24,296 bases of DNA. Origin: Acidobacteriota bacterium (GTDB lineage Bacteria > Acidobacteriota > Holophagae > Thermotomaculales > Thermotomaculaceae). The notes under the pieces are model-generated. The model had not been told where the DNA came from. It did no database searches and saw nothing but the letters and a program-made list of their open reading frames with translations. Below are positions 1 to 7,387 of this stretch, one piece after another. The DNA is taken from assembly GCA_003650445.1 (NCBI GenBank), contig QMQE01000014.1:1-24296 (forward strand). Reading direction: 5' to 3'. Made by a program: the position numbers and the translations under genes. Each line of letters begins with the position of its first letter. The first letter of the stretch is position 1.

Positions 1-471
1 AACGAGCAACGCAGAGCTGGTTCGATAGAACGGCTACCCGAAGGGCCGGGGCGGACGACGACCGTCTGCTGTGTTCCAGCTCCTCACCGATGCGCAGAGG
101 CATCGCTGTCGTCGCTGCGCCTTACATCCGGTCATCGTGCGCACCCGGCGGAACCGGCTTCAGTCCCCGGACTGGACCCAACATCTCGATCCCCAGGTTG
201 GTGCGCTCAACTGAAGTTTTGCTCCCGCCCGGGATCGAAATAAGGAATTGTATACTTTTAACCGGAAAGTTAAGCCCTGGCTGCTTCGCAGGCCGGAAGA
301 TGAGAGAGCAAAACGGGGACTGGCAGAGAGTGCGAGTTAAAGTGCGAGTGAGCGAAAGAAGGGGGTCAGGCCATTCCCTGTTTTGTTTCCGCTAATCACA
401 AATTACAAGTTACGAATCACGGCCCACAGAGTGGGCGTTATGCGTGGGCGTGGGCGGCAGAAAAAGAAGTA

Positions 472-501
472 GGGGTAGGGGTAGGAGTAGGGGTAGGGGT
501 A
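472..501 (+). repeat. GGGGTA tandem repeat (five units), possible G-quadruplex
   Basis: Five consecutive hexamers of GGGGTA; the third reads GGAGTA. The five G-runs separated by TA could fold into a G-quadruplex on the plus strand. A shorter stretch of the same kind (GGAGTAGGGGTAAG) precedes the second hairpin unit at 621, so the G-rich block and the hairpin travel together. Confidence 0.75.
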
Positions 502-545
502 AGATAAATCAAAGAGTTGGCCATTCACTGTCTTTTGATTTACCC
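500..545. repeat. 46-bp hairpin repeat unit, copy 1
   Basis: This 46-bp unit recurs at 621-666 with 43 of 46 bases identical. Its ends are complementary: TAAATCAAAGA on the left pairs with TCTTTTGATTTA on the right with one bulged base, enclosing a loop with GGCCATTC. A related GGCCATTCCCTGTTTTG is at 369-385. Confidence 0.75.
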
Positions 546-620
546 TGATTTTCTCATCTTTCATTTAGCACTCAACACCTATCACTCAACATTCGGCGCA
601 ACGCGCCGCGGGAGTAGGGG

Positions 621-666
621 TAAGAAAAATCAAAGAGTTGGCCATTCGCTATCTTTTGATTTACCC
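621..666. repeat. 46-bp hairpin repeat unit, copy 2
   Basis: Second copy of the unit at 500-545, differing at three positions, with the inverted-repeat arms largely kept. It is again preceded by a GGGGTAAG-type G-rich leader. Copies start 121 bp apart. Confidence 0.75.
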
Positions 667-700
667 ATCACCCATCACTCATCACTCATCGCCCATCACT
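666..700. repeat. CATCACY heptamer tandem repeat
   Basis: Five consecutive 7-bp units of the form CATCACC/CATCACT (the fourth reads CATCGCC) at the 3' end of the DUF3999 gene. Related GATGAGTGA/GGTGATGA text, the same motif on the other strand, occurs near 4132-4152 between the pilin and DUF2339 genes. This suggests a genome-wide intergenic simple repeat. Confidence 0.6.
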
Positions 701-706
701 CCCATC

Positions 707-2047
707 TCATCCATTCTGTCCCGCTTGTCTGGTCAGTTTCCAGAGCCATATGGCAAGCACTGCGGCGAGCATTAACACGATGAGGATGAGGGCAATCCGG
801 GAGAATTCAGGAGTCCAGGGTTTTTCGGCCTGCTGGAAGTCGGTGTTTCTTACCGGTGGCTCCGGCTTTATGGTGGTGGAATTGTGTTGTTCCCAGTTGT
901 CCGGGCGGATGAAGCGGGCTACATCAAAGTGAGGGGCCGGAACTTTGGGATTGCCGTAGCAGAGAACAGCGTCCTTGAGGGGGTTGGTTTCCGGAATAAG
1001 GAAGAGGTTGCGTCGAACCCAAGTCAGGCGGAGTGCGGTAATGGCAAGGGGCGCGTTGTCGCCGTTGAAGATAGTCAGTTTGTAATTTCCGGTGTCAGAG
1101 GGCTGTGTGGCGAGGGAAACCCGTTGTTGTGTTTTGTTTCCCAATGAGAATTTGTAGAATGTGCCCCTGGCAAGTGAGATGTCGTGGCGGTCCAGTGTGA
1201 TTCGTTCTCCTTTGAGGGATACGGACCGGTAGAAGACGGGGTTTGTGGTTTCAATGGCTATGCTGGAGATGGGGATGCCACTGGAGAATGACAGTATGGT
1301 GTTGCCGGCTGCATCTGTTTTTGTGTCGAAGTTTGTCAATTTTATTGTGTCTGAGGTGTCGGTCTCAGTACTTCTGGCCCGGGTGGACGCGGTTACTGAA
1401 TTGATCCTGAACGGGGTGGAGGCTTTGCCGGTACTGGAGAATTTCAGGCCTTTGTAATTCAATTGAATGGCCTCGTTTTCAGGAGGTAGTTCGACATCTG
1501 CCAATTGGATTCGAAACCACCTGCATTTGATGGGATTAAATGAGACAGATGTTTTGCGCAGGTCTACATTTTGACTGAAATCAAAAATACTCTCATTGAG
1601 AAGGGGGGTCCAGTTTTTTCTGTCGTCACTGGTACTGATGGAGATTGATTTTCTGAAATCGCGGTTGGGAGTGGAGAAAAATAGCATTCGAATGGGTTGA
1701 GCCGTTGCCGGGACTTCAAGGATCATGGAGCACATTCTTTTGCTTGCGTTAAAGTCAAGAATTTTCAGCCGGTATTGAGCACGGGAAACTGCGGGTTTGT
1801 GTTCTCTCAGGATTGTGAAGGGAATGAGTGTTTCATCCGGAGAAAAAACTCGAATGTCCCTTTGGTCAATGGTGGTATGGTTCAACACTTCTCCCGGGAG
1901 TATGATTCTGTAAATATTCCCGGGTTTCAACGGCCCTGGAAGGGTTCGGGCATACTGGAAGTTTTTCGGTTTCAGTGGCCCCGTGGCTGCTGCAAGACAG
2001 AAAAACAGAAGCAGTGGAAGAATAAATCTACTTCGTCTCATTTTCAT
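707..2047 (-). CDS. DUF3999-like membrane-anchored protein
   Basis: About 446 aa from the ATG at 2047; a second in-frame ATG lies two codons on. The N-terminus is a classic signal peptide: basic MKMRRSR followed by a hydrophobic leucine-rich stretch ending near residue 23. A large beta-rich extracytoplasmic region follows, and one transmembrane helix near residues 420-440 (SRIALILIVLMLAAVLAIWLW) ends in a short basic tail. This layout and the gene's place directly after a DUF2339 gene match the DUF3999 family, which usually sits beside DUF2339; the function of both is unknown. The chosen start overlaps the last 20 bases of the DUF2339 gene, indicating translational coupling. A longer frame back to 2224 would run far into the neighbour and lose the signal peptide, so it was not used. 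The family call is by architecture and context, not detailed sequence comparison. Confidence 0.8.
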   Translation of the reverse strand: MKMRRSRFILPLLLFFCLAAATGPLKPKNFQYARTLPGPLKPGNIYRIILPGEVLNHTTIDQRDIRVFSPDETLIPFTILREHKPAVSRAQYRLKILDFNASKRMCSMILEVPATAQPIRMLFFSTPNRDFRKSISISTSDDRKNWTPLLNESIFDFSQNVDLRKTSVSFNPIKCRWFRIQLADVELPPENEAIQLNYKGLKFSSTGKASTPFRINSVTASTRARSTETDTSDTIKLTNFDTKTDAAGNTILSFSSGIPISSIAIETTNPVFYRSVSLKGERITLDRHDISLARGTFYKFSLGNKTQQRVSLATQPSDTGNYKLTIFNGDNAPLAITALRLTWVRRNLFLIPETNPLKDAVLCYGNPKVPAPHFDVARFIRPDNWEQHNSTTIKPEPPVRNTDFQQAEKPWTPEFSRIALILIVLMLAAVLAIWLWKLTRQAGQNG

Positions 2048-4025
2048 TCCCGTTGTTGATGGCTTGGCTTTCCGTGAGTAATTTTCCGCGGAACCGGTGA
2101 TAGAGCCAGGAGGATCCGATAAGGAGCAGGCCGAGAACCAGGAACGACAGAATACGAAACGGTGTGGTGAAATGGGAAATGTCCATAAAGAAAACCTTAA
2201 ATAACGTGACGAGGAAGATTCCAATGGCGGTTTTTCTCATTGTACTGTTTGCAAGGCGGAACCCCTGCACCATCAGCAGAGACGCGAAAATTGCCCAGAG
2301 TACAGAAATGGAGGCAAAGCGTGCCCCACCTGCATACTGGTGAAAAAACGCAGCGGTCTCAATGGTCAGCGCAAGAAAGAGTGATGCACCGAAAATGCTG
2401 GTAAAGACGCTGCCGAGCTTGTTCCAGCTTATTCCGATGGCTGCGCGGAGTTTTCGCCCTCCCCAGAAAAGAGAGCCGAGAAGTGCTGCAAGGGTAAGGA
2501 GCCGTTCCAGCAAATCCTGTGTGTATGGAATCTTGAACCAGGACCACGTCCGATTCAGACGGAAGACTACCGGATAGTCATAGAGAAAGAGTTTGCCTGT
2601 AACGAGGAGGGTGAGTACGATGCCGGTGATTGTCATCCATTTTCTGTCCAGCTTCAGTCCCAGCCAGAGGAGGAAAGCCGCTTCCAACGCCCAGAAAATG
2701 GTGATCCAGTTTGAGGAAAAGAGGATGGGCACTGTGAGAACGAGGAAAAATACGGCGTTGGCGATGAGGTACCAGAATGCCGACCCTTCCACGGATTCGT
2801 GTTCCGAGAGCCAGTTGGCCAGTGTAAGGAAAACAATGGCAATGAAAAGAGTGACAATGGAGACGTAAGGGGTGCTGAACTTCTCTGCTACCATGGCGAA
2901 GGCAAATCCAAATGCGATGAGGGCATTGGGTGCGGCAAACCATAGACTGCCAACGGACCTGCTTTGTTTATGGTACAGGGTACTGGCCACAGGAAGAAGG
3001 GCGTAGATGATGAAAAAGAGCATAAGAAAGGTGATGGATGGCCAGAAGTCGTTGATTTTGTAATAGGGAGCATACCAGCCGGTGTAGAGAAGCCAGGTGA
3101 ACACGAAGCCGAGGGATTCAAGCAATCGCCAGTTTTTCTTTGTGGCCAGTGCAAGAATTCCCAGGTTGAGAATGGCCATGTAGCTCATGAGGGCAAGCTG
3201 CTGGGGGTGATGGGGAGAAAGAAAAAGTGGTGTCAGAAAGCCGCCCAACGTTCCCAATGCGGCCAGCCATTTGGCATCGTACACGACGGCCAGCACACAT
3301 GAAAAGATTGTAATCAGAATCATCAGGGCGAAGGAAAGCCACATTGGAATAATGTGATAAAGCTGAAATCCGGCAAATGTGGAAAAGTAGAGAACCGCTA
3401 TACCTCCTCCGGCAAGTGATAACCCGAAACTACGAAGTTCTTTCTTGCGAAACCATTCTCCCATGCCCAGGAATGCCATCCCCCAGAAATAGGAAAGGGC
3501 AATTCGCCCGGCTGGGCCGACCCAGCCTTTGGTAAAGGAATATTTAAGGAAATAACCCACAGCGAACACCATGGTGATGATGCCGATGATGAGCAGCCAT
3601 TTCTGGCCGAAACGGAATTCCCCTTCGCCGATTTCTGCTGCTTGCGGGAGGGCGGTTTCAGGTTCAGCTTGGCCTTTAGAGCTCTTGCGGACATGAAATT
3701 CTGTCGGCAGATTGTCCTCAAATTCGGTTATGACTTGTGAATCGGGACTGGTTTTCGGAATCTTCGCTTCTGATATTCCGTATGGTTCGTTTGCGGTTTC
3801 ATTCAGGGAATCTGTTACCAGTGCTTCAAGGCGGTTGAGATTGCCGGAGAGGGCACCAAGGGATGTGTCAAGGTAGGTTTTCAGGGTGTGAAGATAAGAA
3901 AGTTGTTCTTTTACATCAAAATAGAGTGAAATTTTCTCAGATGCTTCTTTGCTGAACACTGCACCGCAATTGGGACATTGGCTGCAACGTTCCGTAAATG
4001 TTTCATGGCATCTCGGACACTTCAT
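2028..4025 (-). CDS. DUF2339 polytopic membrane protein with N-terminal zinc ribbon
   Basis: 665 aa. The first 21 residues hold five cysteines (C3, C6, C14, C17, C20) in CxxC spacing, consistent with a cytoplasmic zinc ribbon. A segment predicted helical (about 30-70) and a charged linker follow. From about residue 140 onward nearly the whole protein consists of hydrophobic helices, on the order of 15 or more transmembrane segments, with typical GWVGPAGRIALSY-like text. This fits DUF2339, although many members are longer (800-1000 aa). Role unknown; possibly envelope related. The start at 4025 has a good GAGGGAGG ribosome-binding site. An inverted repeat at 4041-4074 lies just upstream and could be an operator. 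The DUF3999 partner follows with a 20-bp overlap. Confidence 0.85.
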   Translation of the reverse strand: MKCPRCHETFTERCSQCPNCGAVFSKEASEKISLYFDVKEQLSYLHTLKTYLDTSLGALSGNLNRLEALVTDSLNETANEPYGISEAKIPKTSPDSQVITEFEDNLPTEFHVRKSSKGQAEPETALPQAAEIGEGEFRFGQKWLLIIGIITMVFAVGYFLKYSFTKGWVGPAGRIALSYFWGMAFLGMGEWFRKKELRSFGLSLAGGGIAVLYFSTFAGFQLYHIIPMWLSFALMILITIFSCVLAVVYDAKWLAALGTLGGFLTPLFLSPHHPQQLALMSYMAILNLGILALATKKNWRLLESLGFVFTWLLYTGWYAPYYKINDFWPSITFLMLFFIIYALLPVASTLYHKQSRSVGSLWFAAPNALIAFGFAFAMVAEKFSTPYVSIVTLFIAIVFLTLANWLSEHESVEGSAFWYLIANAVFFLVLTVPILFSSNWITIFWALEAAFLLWLGLKLDRKWMTITGIVLTLLVTGKLFLYDYPVVFRLNRTWSWFKIPYTQDLLERLLTLAALLGSLFWGGRKLRAAIGISWNKLGSVFTSIFGASLFLALTIETAAFFHQYAGGARFASISVLWAIFASLLMVQGFRLANSTMRKTAIGIFLVTLFKVFFMDISHFTTPFRILSFLVLGLLLIGSSWLYHRFRGKLLTESQAINNGNENETK

Positions 4026-4040
4026 TTGTACCTCCCTCTT

Positions 4041-4074
4041 ACCGGATTCAAAAATGATAACAGCGTTATCCGGT
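4041..4074 (-). promoter_or_regulatory. Inverted repeat overlapping likely DUF2339 promoter
   Basis: Outer arms ACCGGAT (4041-4047) and ATCCGGT (4068-4074) are exact reverse complements. An inner dyad GATAAC-N3-GTTATC occupies 4056-4070. On the minus strand a TATCAT -10-like hexamer lies inside it, 25-35 bases upstream of the start codon. An operator, or a 5'-leader hairpin, is possible. No regulator is identified. Confidence 0.35.
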
Positions 4075-4191
4075 TGGCTGAAATGATTTCATAAGGCAAG
4101 TGTAGCGAAAAAACCGGGGGAATGAAAGGGCGATGAGTGAAAGGTGATGAATTAAGGGTGAAAAAAATGGTGTTCGGGGTTCTGAATTGTA

Positions 4192-4701
4192 TTATCCACC
4201 ACTTACTGTCATTCGAAAAATTTCTGTTCCTCTTCTTTTATTGGGAGTTTTTCCGATGGCGTTGATGATGATGGTGGTTTCGTTAATTGCGTAAATACCA
4301 ATATAGCCCGGTTGTTTTGCAATGCGTTTTTGAATGAGTTTCCTGCTTGGGTTATAGGGGTTTTTCAGGTAGCTGAATTTTGGATCACGGGCAAGGATGT
4401 TGACCAGGTTTCTTGCCTTAATCCGTTTTCCGAGTTTATCCGGGATACCATCTCCGTTTGTGTCTGCGTAGCGTTCTGACAAATCTGATGAATTAGCTGA
4501 ATTGAGCCAGAGCTGAAGGGTTTTGGCTATTGAATTGGCATTTTCTTTCAGGAAGCTGAGCTTTGCCCGGCGCTGGGCACCGAGGTAACCGGGAATGGCG
4601 ATGGCGGCCAGTATTCCAATGATAGCAACCACAATCAATAACTCAATGAGTGTAAACCCGTTTTGCTTGTGGCTGTTGAAGGGTTTTGTGCGATTTATCA
4701 T
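4192..4701 (-). CDS. Type IV pilin / pseudopilin precursor (GspG/PilA-like)
   Basis: 169 aa from the ATG at 4701, preceded by GGAGGAG. A four-codon-longer start at 4713 would place the ribosome-binding site inside the gene. Residues 11-15 (HKQNG) form the basic leader and prepilin peptidase site, with cleavage after G15. F16 and E20 are the expected +1 Phe and +5 Glu, and the hydrophobic N-terminal helix (LLIVVAIIGILAAIAIPGYL) is canonical. The C-terminal globular region has a DTNGDGIPD motif (residues 80-88), which resembles the calcium-binding loops of EF-hand or thrombospondin type-3 repeats and echoes the calcium site of major pseudopilins. The gene stands alone, with a regulatory-looking region upstream. 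The nearest pilus machinery is the pilT operon 8 kb away. Whether it is a structural pilin or a T2SS pseudopilin cannot be told. Confidence 0.9.
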   Translation of the reverse strand: MINRTKPFNSHKQNGFTLIELLIVVAIIGILAAIAIPGYLGAQRRAKLSFLKENANSIAKTLQLWLNSANSSDLSERYADTNGDGIPDKLGKRIKARNLVNILARDPKFSYLKNPYNPSRKLIQKRIAKQPGYIGIYAINETTIIINAIGKTPNKRRGTEIFRMTVSGG

Positions 4702-4808
4702 GGACTCCTCCATCTATTTTCATTTACAGCATATGTGATGCAAGAAGAATACCGAAAAATCTATGTGTCAGAAATAAAAGAGGGAAGAATCTTTACAGGC
4801 CAAAAATA

Positions 4809-4845
4809 GTGACAAAATTTGTCACTTACTACAAAATTTTGTCAC
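4809..4845. promoter_or_regulatory. Two TGACAAAATTTGTCA-type dyads upstream of pilin
   Basis: First dyad: GTGACAAA-A-TTTGTCAC (4809-4825), perfect 8-bp arms around one base. Second: ACAAAATTTTGT extended by CAC (4831-4845). Their centres are about 20 bp apart, close to two helical turns, as expected for cooperative binding of a dimeric regulator on one DNA face. They lie 108-144 bp upstream of the pilin start, where an activator or enhancer site would be. No sigma-54 -24/-12 element could be identified with confidence. Confidence 0.55.
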
Positions 4846-4907
4846 TGAATGGAGGTGGAAAGCACTTGGGCACATCAAATCAGTGTTTCAAAGGTGTTTG
4901 TGTGGAG

Positions 4908-5795
4908 TCAGACGTAGTCAATGCGGGATGCGGCAAGGGTACTGCCGAAAAGGCCCATGGTAATGGAAAGGAGAATGATTCCGGCGAAGTATGAGAGGGG
5001 CAGGGAGGTGATTCTGGACAGGAAGGGGAGGTACTGGAAATGGGCAAGGTAGTGGGCACGGATGACAGAGATTAATCCACTGCCGAACAGCGCACCGAGA
5101 ATGCCGCCAAAGAGGCCCTGCAAGGTGCCCTCAATGGTGAAGGGTGCCCGGATATATTTCATGTCTGCTCCAACGAGCTGCATGATTGCGATGTCGTTCT
5201 GGCGGGCAAGGATAGTGATGCGGATAACATTGTAGATGGTGAAAATAGAGGCCAGAATAAGGATTACAGCAATAAGGGCAATGAAGAAAGATACAGCGGA
5301 TGAAAGGGATTTCAGTTGGGACAGAAAAAAGTGAGGAGAGTAAATGCTCTCTACAATGCTGTAGGGTTTTAATACCTGTTTCACACTGGCAACTGCGGTT
5401 GTGTTGATGCGAAGCCGGATGCTGATGGGGAGGGGGTTTTCTTCTATACTGCTTTGAATTTCACCTGCGAGGGGGAACCGTTTTGCAAGTTTCTTCATGC
5501 CTTCATCGGGAAGTACCAGTTTGACATTGCTTACGCCTTTCAGAGTTTCCAGGTAGAGGGCGAGGTCTTTTCCTTCTTTGGCACTTGTGTCCGGGGTTAG
5601 AAAAATGGAATATACCGGATTATTTTCCATTCCTTTCAGGTAAGTGTCCACGTTAAAAAAGACTGTTGAAAACAAGGTGATGATAGCAATAGACACGGAG
5701 ATGATGAGAATGGAAAAGATACTGAGCATTCTGGAACGGGTGAAGTTGGCCCAGCCCTCCCGGATGTAAAAACTGAAATCAATAAGTAGTTTCAT
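4908..5795 (-). CDS. ftsX: Cell-division protein FtsX (ABC permease)
   Basis: 295 aa. Membrane partner of FtsE; in well-studied bacteria FtsEX couples ATP hydrolysis at the septum to activation of peptidoglycan hydrolases. The sequence has a short cytoplasmic N-terminus (REGWANFTRSRMLSIFSI), a first transmembrane helix near 23-46, a long periplasmic loop (about 50-165), and three C-terminal helices with the conserved juxtamembrane IRITILARQNDIAIMQLVGAD segment (about 190-211) typical of FtsX/MacB-type permeases. It starts inside the stop of ftsE (4-bp ATGA overlap) and is last in the operon. No amidase activator such as EnvC is adjacent. Confidence 0.93.
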   Translation of the reverse strand: MKLLIDFSFYIREGWANFTRSRMLSIFSILIISVSIAIITLFSTVFFNVDTYLKGMENNPVYSIFLTPDTSAKEGKDLALYLETLKGVSNVKLVLPDEGMKKLAKRFPLAGEIQSSIEENPLPISIRLRINTTAVASVKQVLKPYSIVESIYSPHFFLSQLKSLSSAVSFFIALIAVILILASIFTIYNVIRITILARQNDIAIMQLVGADMKYIRAPFTIEGTLQGLFGGILGALFGSGLISVIRAHYLAHFQYLPFLSRITSLPLSYFAGIILLSITMGLFGSTLAASRIDYV

Positions 5796-6454
5796 TTTCT
5801 ATGCTCCTGCAGGTGGCCGTGGTCGAGGTGGAGTGTACGTTTGCGCATCTGTTTGATCATTTCCCGGTCATGGGTAGCGATGAGAACAGTGGTGCCACGG
5901 CTGTTGATTTTTTCAAATAGTGCCATGATTTCCAGGGAGAGGTCAGGATCCAGGTTGCCCGTGGGCTCATCCGCCAGGAGGATGAGGGGTTCGTTTACCA
6001 GTGCCCGGGCGATGGCGATGCGCTGCTGTTCCCCGCCGGAGAGCTGGCGTGGATAGTCGTTGTAGCGGTGTTGGAGCCCCACCAGTTTCAGGACGTAGAA
6101 GGCCCGGTCCCGCAGGAAAGATGCCGGGTAGCCCAATACTTTCAGGATGAAGACGATGTTCTCAAAGACGGTACGGTTTTCTAAGAGTTTGAAGTCCTGG
6201 AAGACGACCCCGATTTTTTTCCTGAAATCCGGGATCTGGCGTTTTCCAAGGGCGATGGTGTTTTGATTGTTTGCCACGACCCTGCCGTAGGAGGGAAGTT
6301 CTTCCCGGAAGATGAGTTTCAGAAAGGTGGTTTTTCCGGCGCCGCTTGGGCCGGTGAGGAATACAAATTCCCCTTTACCAATGGAAACGTTGACTTCGTG
6401 GAGGGCCCGATTTCCCTTTTCATACACCTTGCTCACATGAAAAAAATGTATCAT
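5792..6454 (-). CDS. ftsE: Cell-division ATP-binding protein FtsE
   Basis: 220 aa, normal for the family. All ABC ATPase motifs are intact: Walker A GPSGAGKT (35-42), Q-loop near Q86 (VVFQDFKLL), signature LSGGE (138-142), Walker B ILLADE (158-163) followed by the D-loop GNLD, and switch His195 (THD). It is expected to form a dimer on the cytoplasmic face of FtsX. The gene overlaps the stop of the transketolase C-half upstream by 4 bp and the start of ftsX downstream by 4 bp, so the three are translationally coupled. Confidence 0.96.
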   Translation of the reverse strand: MIHFFHVSKVYEKGNRALHEVNVSIGKGEFVFLTGPSGAGKTTFLKLIFREELPSYGRVVANNQNTIALGKRQIPDFRKKIGVVFQDFKLLENRTVFENIVFILKVLGYPASFLRDRAFYVLKLVGLQHRYNDYPRQLSGGEQQRIAIARALVNEPLILLADEPTGNLDPDLSLEIMALFEKINSRGTTVLIATHDREMIKQMRKRTLHLDHGHLQEHRK

Positions 6455-7383
6455 GGCTTCAAAAAGGAAACAGTCTCCTTTGCGATATCTTCGGCGGTGA
6501 GGCCGTAGGCTTTAAGCAAGTCGCCTGCCTTGCCGGAACGTCCGAATTTTTCAATTACACCCATTCTGCGAAGGGGGGCCGGGTGGTTTTCCGACAGGGT
6601 TTCCGCCACTGCGGAGCCCAGCCCGCCGATGATGTTGTGCTCTTCCACGGTGAGGGCGTTTCCGGTTTTTGAAACAGACTGAACAATTGTTTCTGTGTCC
6701 AGGGGCTTTAATGTTGAAATGTTGATGATTTCAGCGTTAATTCCAACATTTTTCAGTAATTCTGCGGCGTTCAGAGCTTCTGCAACCATGACGCCGCAGG
6801 CGAAGATGGAGATGTCCATGCCTTTTCTGAGGATGCGGGCTTTTCCATGTTGAAATTCAACAGATTCGTCAAAGATTACAGGGGTGGCAGAGCGAGGAAG
6901 CCGCACGTAAACAGGGCCGATGTAGTCTGCTGCAAAGCGGATGGCGGCTTTTGTTTCAAAGTAGTCTGCCGGGACGATGACGGTGAGGTGTGGCAGCACA
7001 CGCGTAAGCGCCATGTCTTCCAATGCCTGGTGGGTGGCGCCGTCTTCTCCCACTGTGAGCCCGGCGTGGGTGGCGACGATTTTGACGTTTTTGTTCCCGA
7101 GGCAGACGGCCTGGCGAACCATTTCCCATGCCCGGCCGGTGGCGAAGATGGCAAAGGAGCTGGCAAAGGGGATTTTCCCTACAGTGGCAAGGCCGGCGGC
7201 GGTTGTAATCATGCTCTGTTCCGCGATTCCCATGTTAAAGAACCGGTCCGGAAATTCTTTGGCAAAGAGGGCGGTTTTTGTGGAACCGGAGAGGTCCGCA
7301 TCCAGTACAACGATATCCGGATTTTCTTTTCCCAGTTCCAGCAGGGTTTCGCCGTAGGCGACCCGTGAAGCTTTCTTTTCCAT
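6451..7383 (-). CDS. Transketolase, C-terminal subunit (split tkt)
   Basis: 310 aa covering the pyrimidine-binding and C-terminal domains of transketolase. MGIAEQ at 51-56 includes the Glu55 that activates the thiamine diphosphate aminopyrimidine ring. The HAGLTVGEDGATHQ segment and the C-terminal EEHNIIGGLGSAVAE block are also typical. It must pair with the N-terminal half encoded at 8005-8826. Together they would transfer two-carbon ketol units in the non-oxidative pentose phosphate pathway. Split transketolases are well known in archaea and several bacterial phyla; here a uridine kinase gene separates the halves. The start at 7383 is 4 bp after the udk stop, and its end overlaps ftsE by 4 bp. 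Confidence 0.94.
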   Translation of the reverse strand: MEKKASRVAYGETLLELGKENPDIVVLDADLSGSTKTALFAKEFPDRFFNMGIAEQSMITTAAGLATVGKIPFASSFAIFATGRAWEMVRQAVCLGNKNVKIVATHAGLTVGEDGATHQALEDMALTRVLPHLTVIVPADYFETKAAIRFAADYIGPVYVRLPRSATPVIFDESVEFQHGKARILRKGMDISIFACGVMVAEALNAAELLKNVGINAEIINISTLKPLDTETIVQSVSKTGNALTVEEHNIIGGLGSAVAETLSENHPAPLRRMGVIEKFGRSGKAGDLLKAYGLTAEDIAKETVSFLKP

Positions 7384-7387
7384 ATTT

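Larger units (their letters stand above)
1..706. other. Gene-free segment: GC-rich stretch followed by repeat-rich stretch
   Basis: No reading frame here has a recognisable protein or a good ribosome-binding site. Bases 1-300 are clearly richer in G+C than the flanks and contain small hairpins, for example a perfect 6-bp stem at 88-93/100-105. A short minus-strand frame ending at a TAA at 122-124 could be a gene fragment, but I do not recognise it. From about 360 onward the sequence is built of short repeats, listed separately. The segment lies downstream of the DUF3999 gene. Confidence 0.6.

Noticed and set aside
471..712. CRISPR array
   Set aside because: The repeats are tandem microsatellite-like units or two hairpin copies, without regular unique spacers, and no cas genes are present.
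2048..2224. N-terminal extension of the DUF3999 protein
   Set aside because: Lies entirely within the end of the DUF2339 gene and would bury the signal peptide; the ATG at 2047 is much better.
4714..4900. Sigma-54 promoter for the pilin gene
   Set aside because: I could not find a TGGCAC-N5-TTGC-type pair in the minus-strand upstream region.
6847..7368. Plus-strand open frame of 173 codons opposite the transketolase C-half
   Set aside because: Composition (Gly/Cys/His-rich) and position make it an antisense artefact of tktC.
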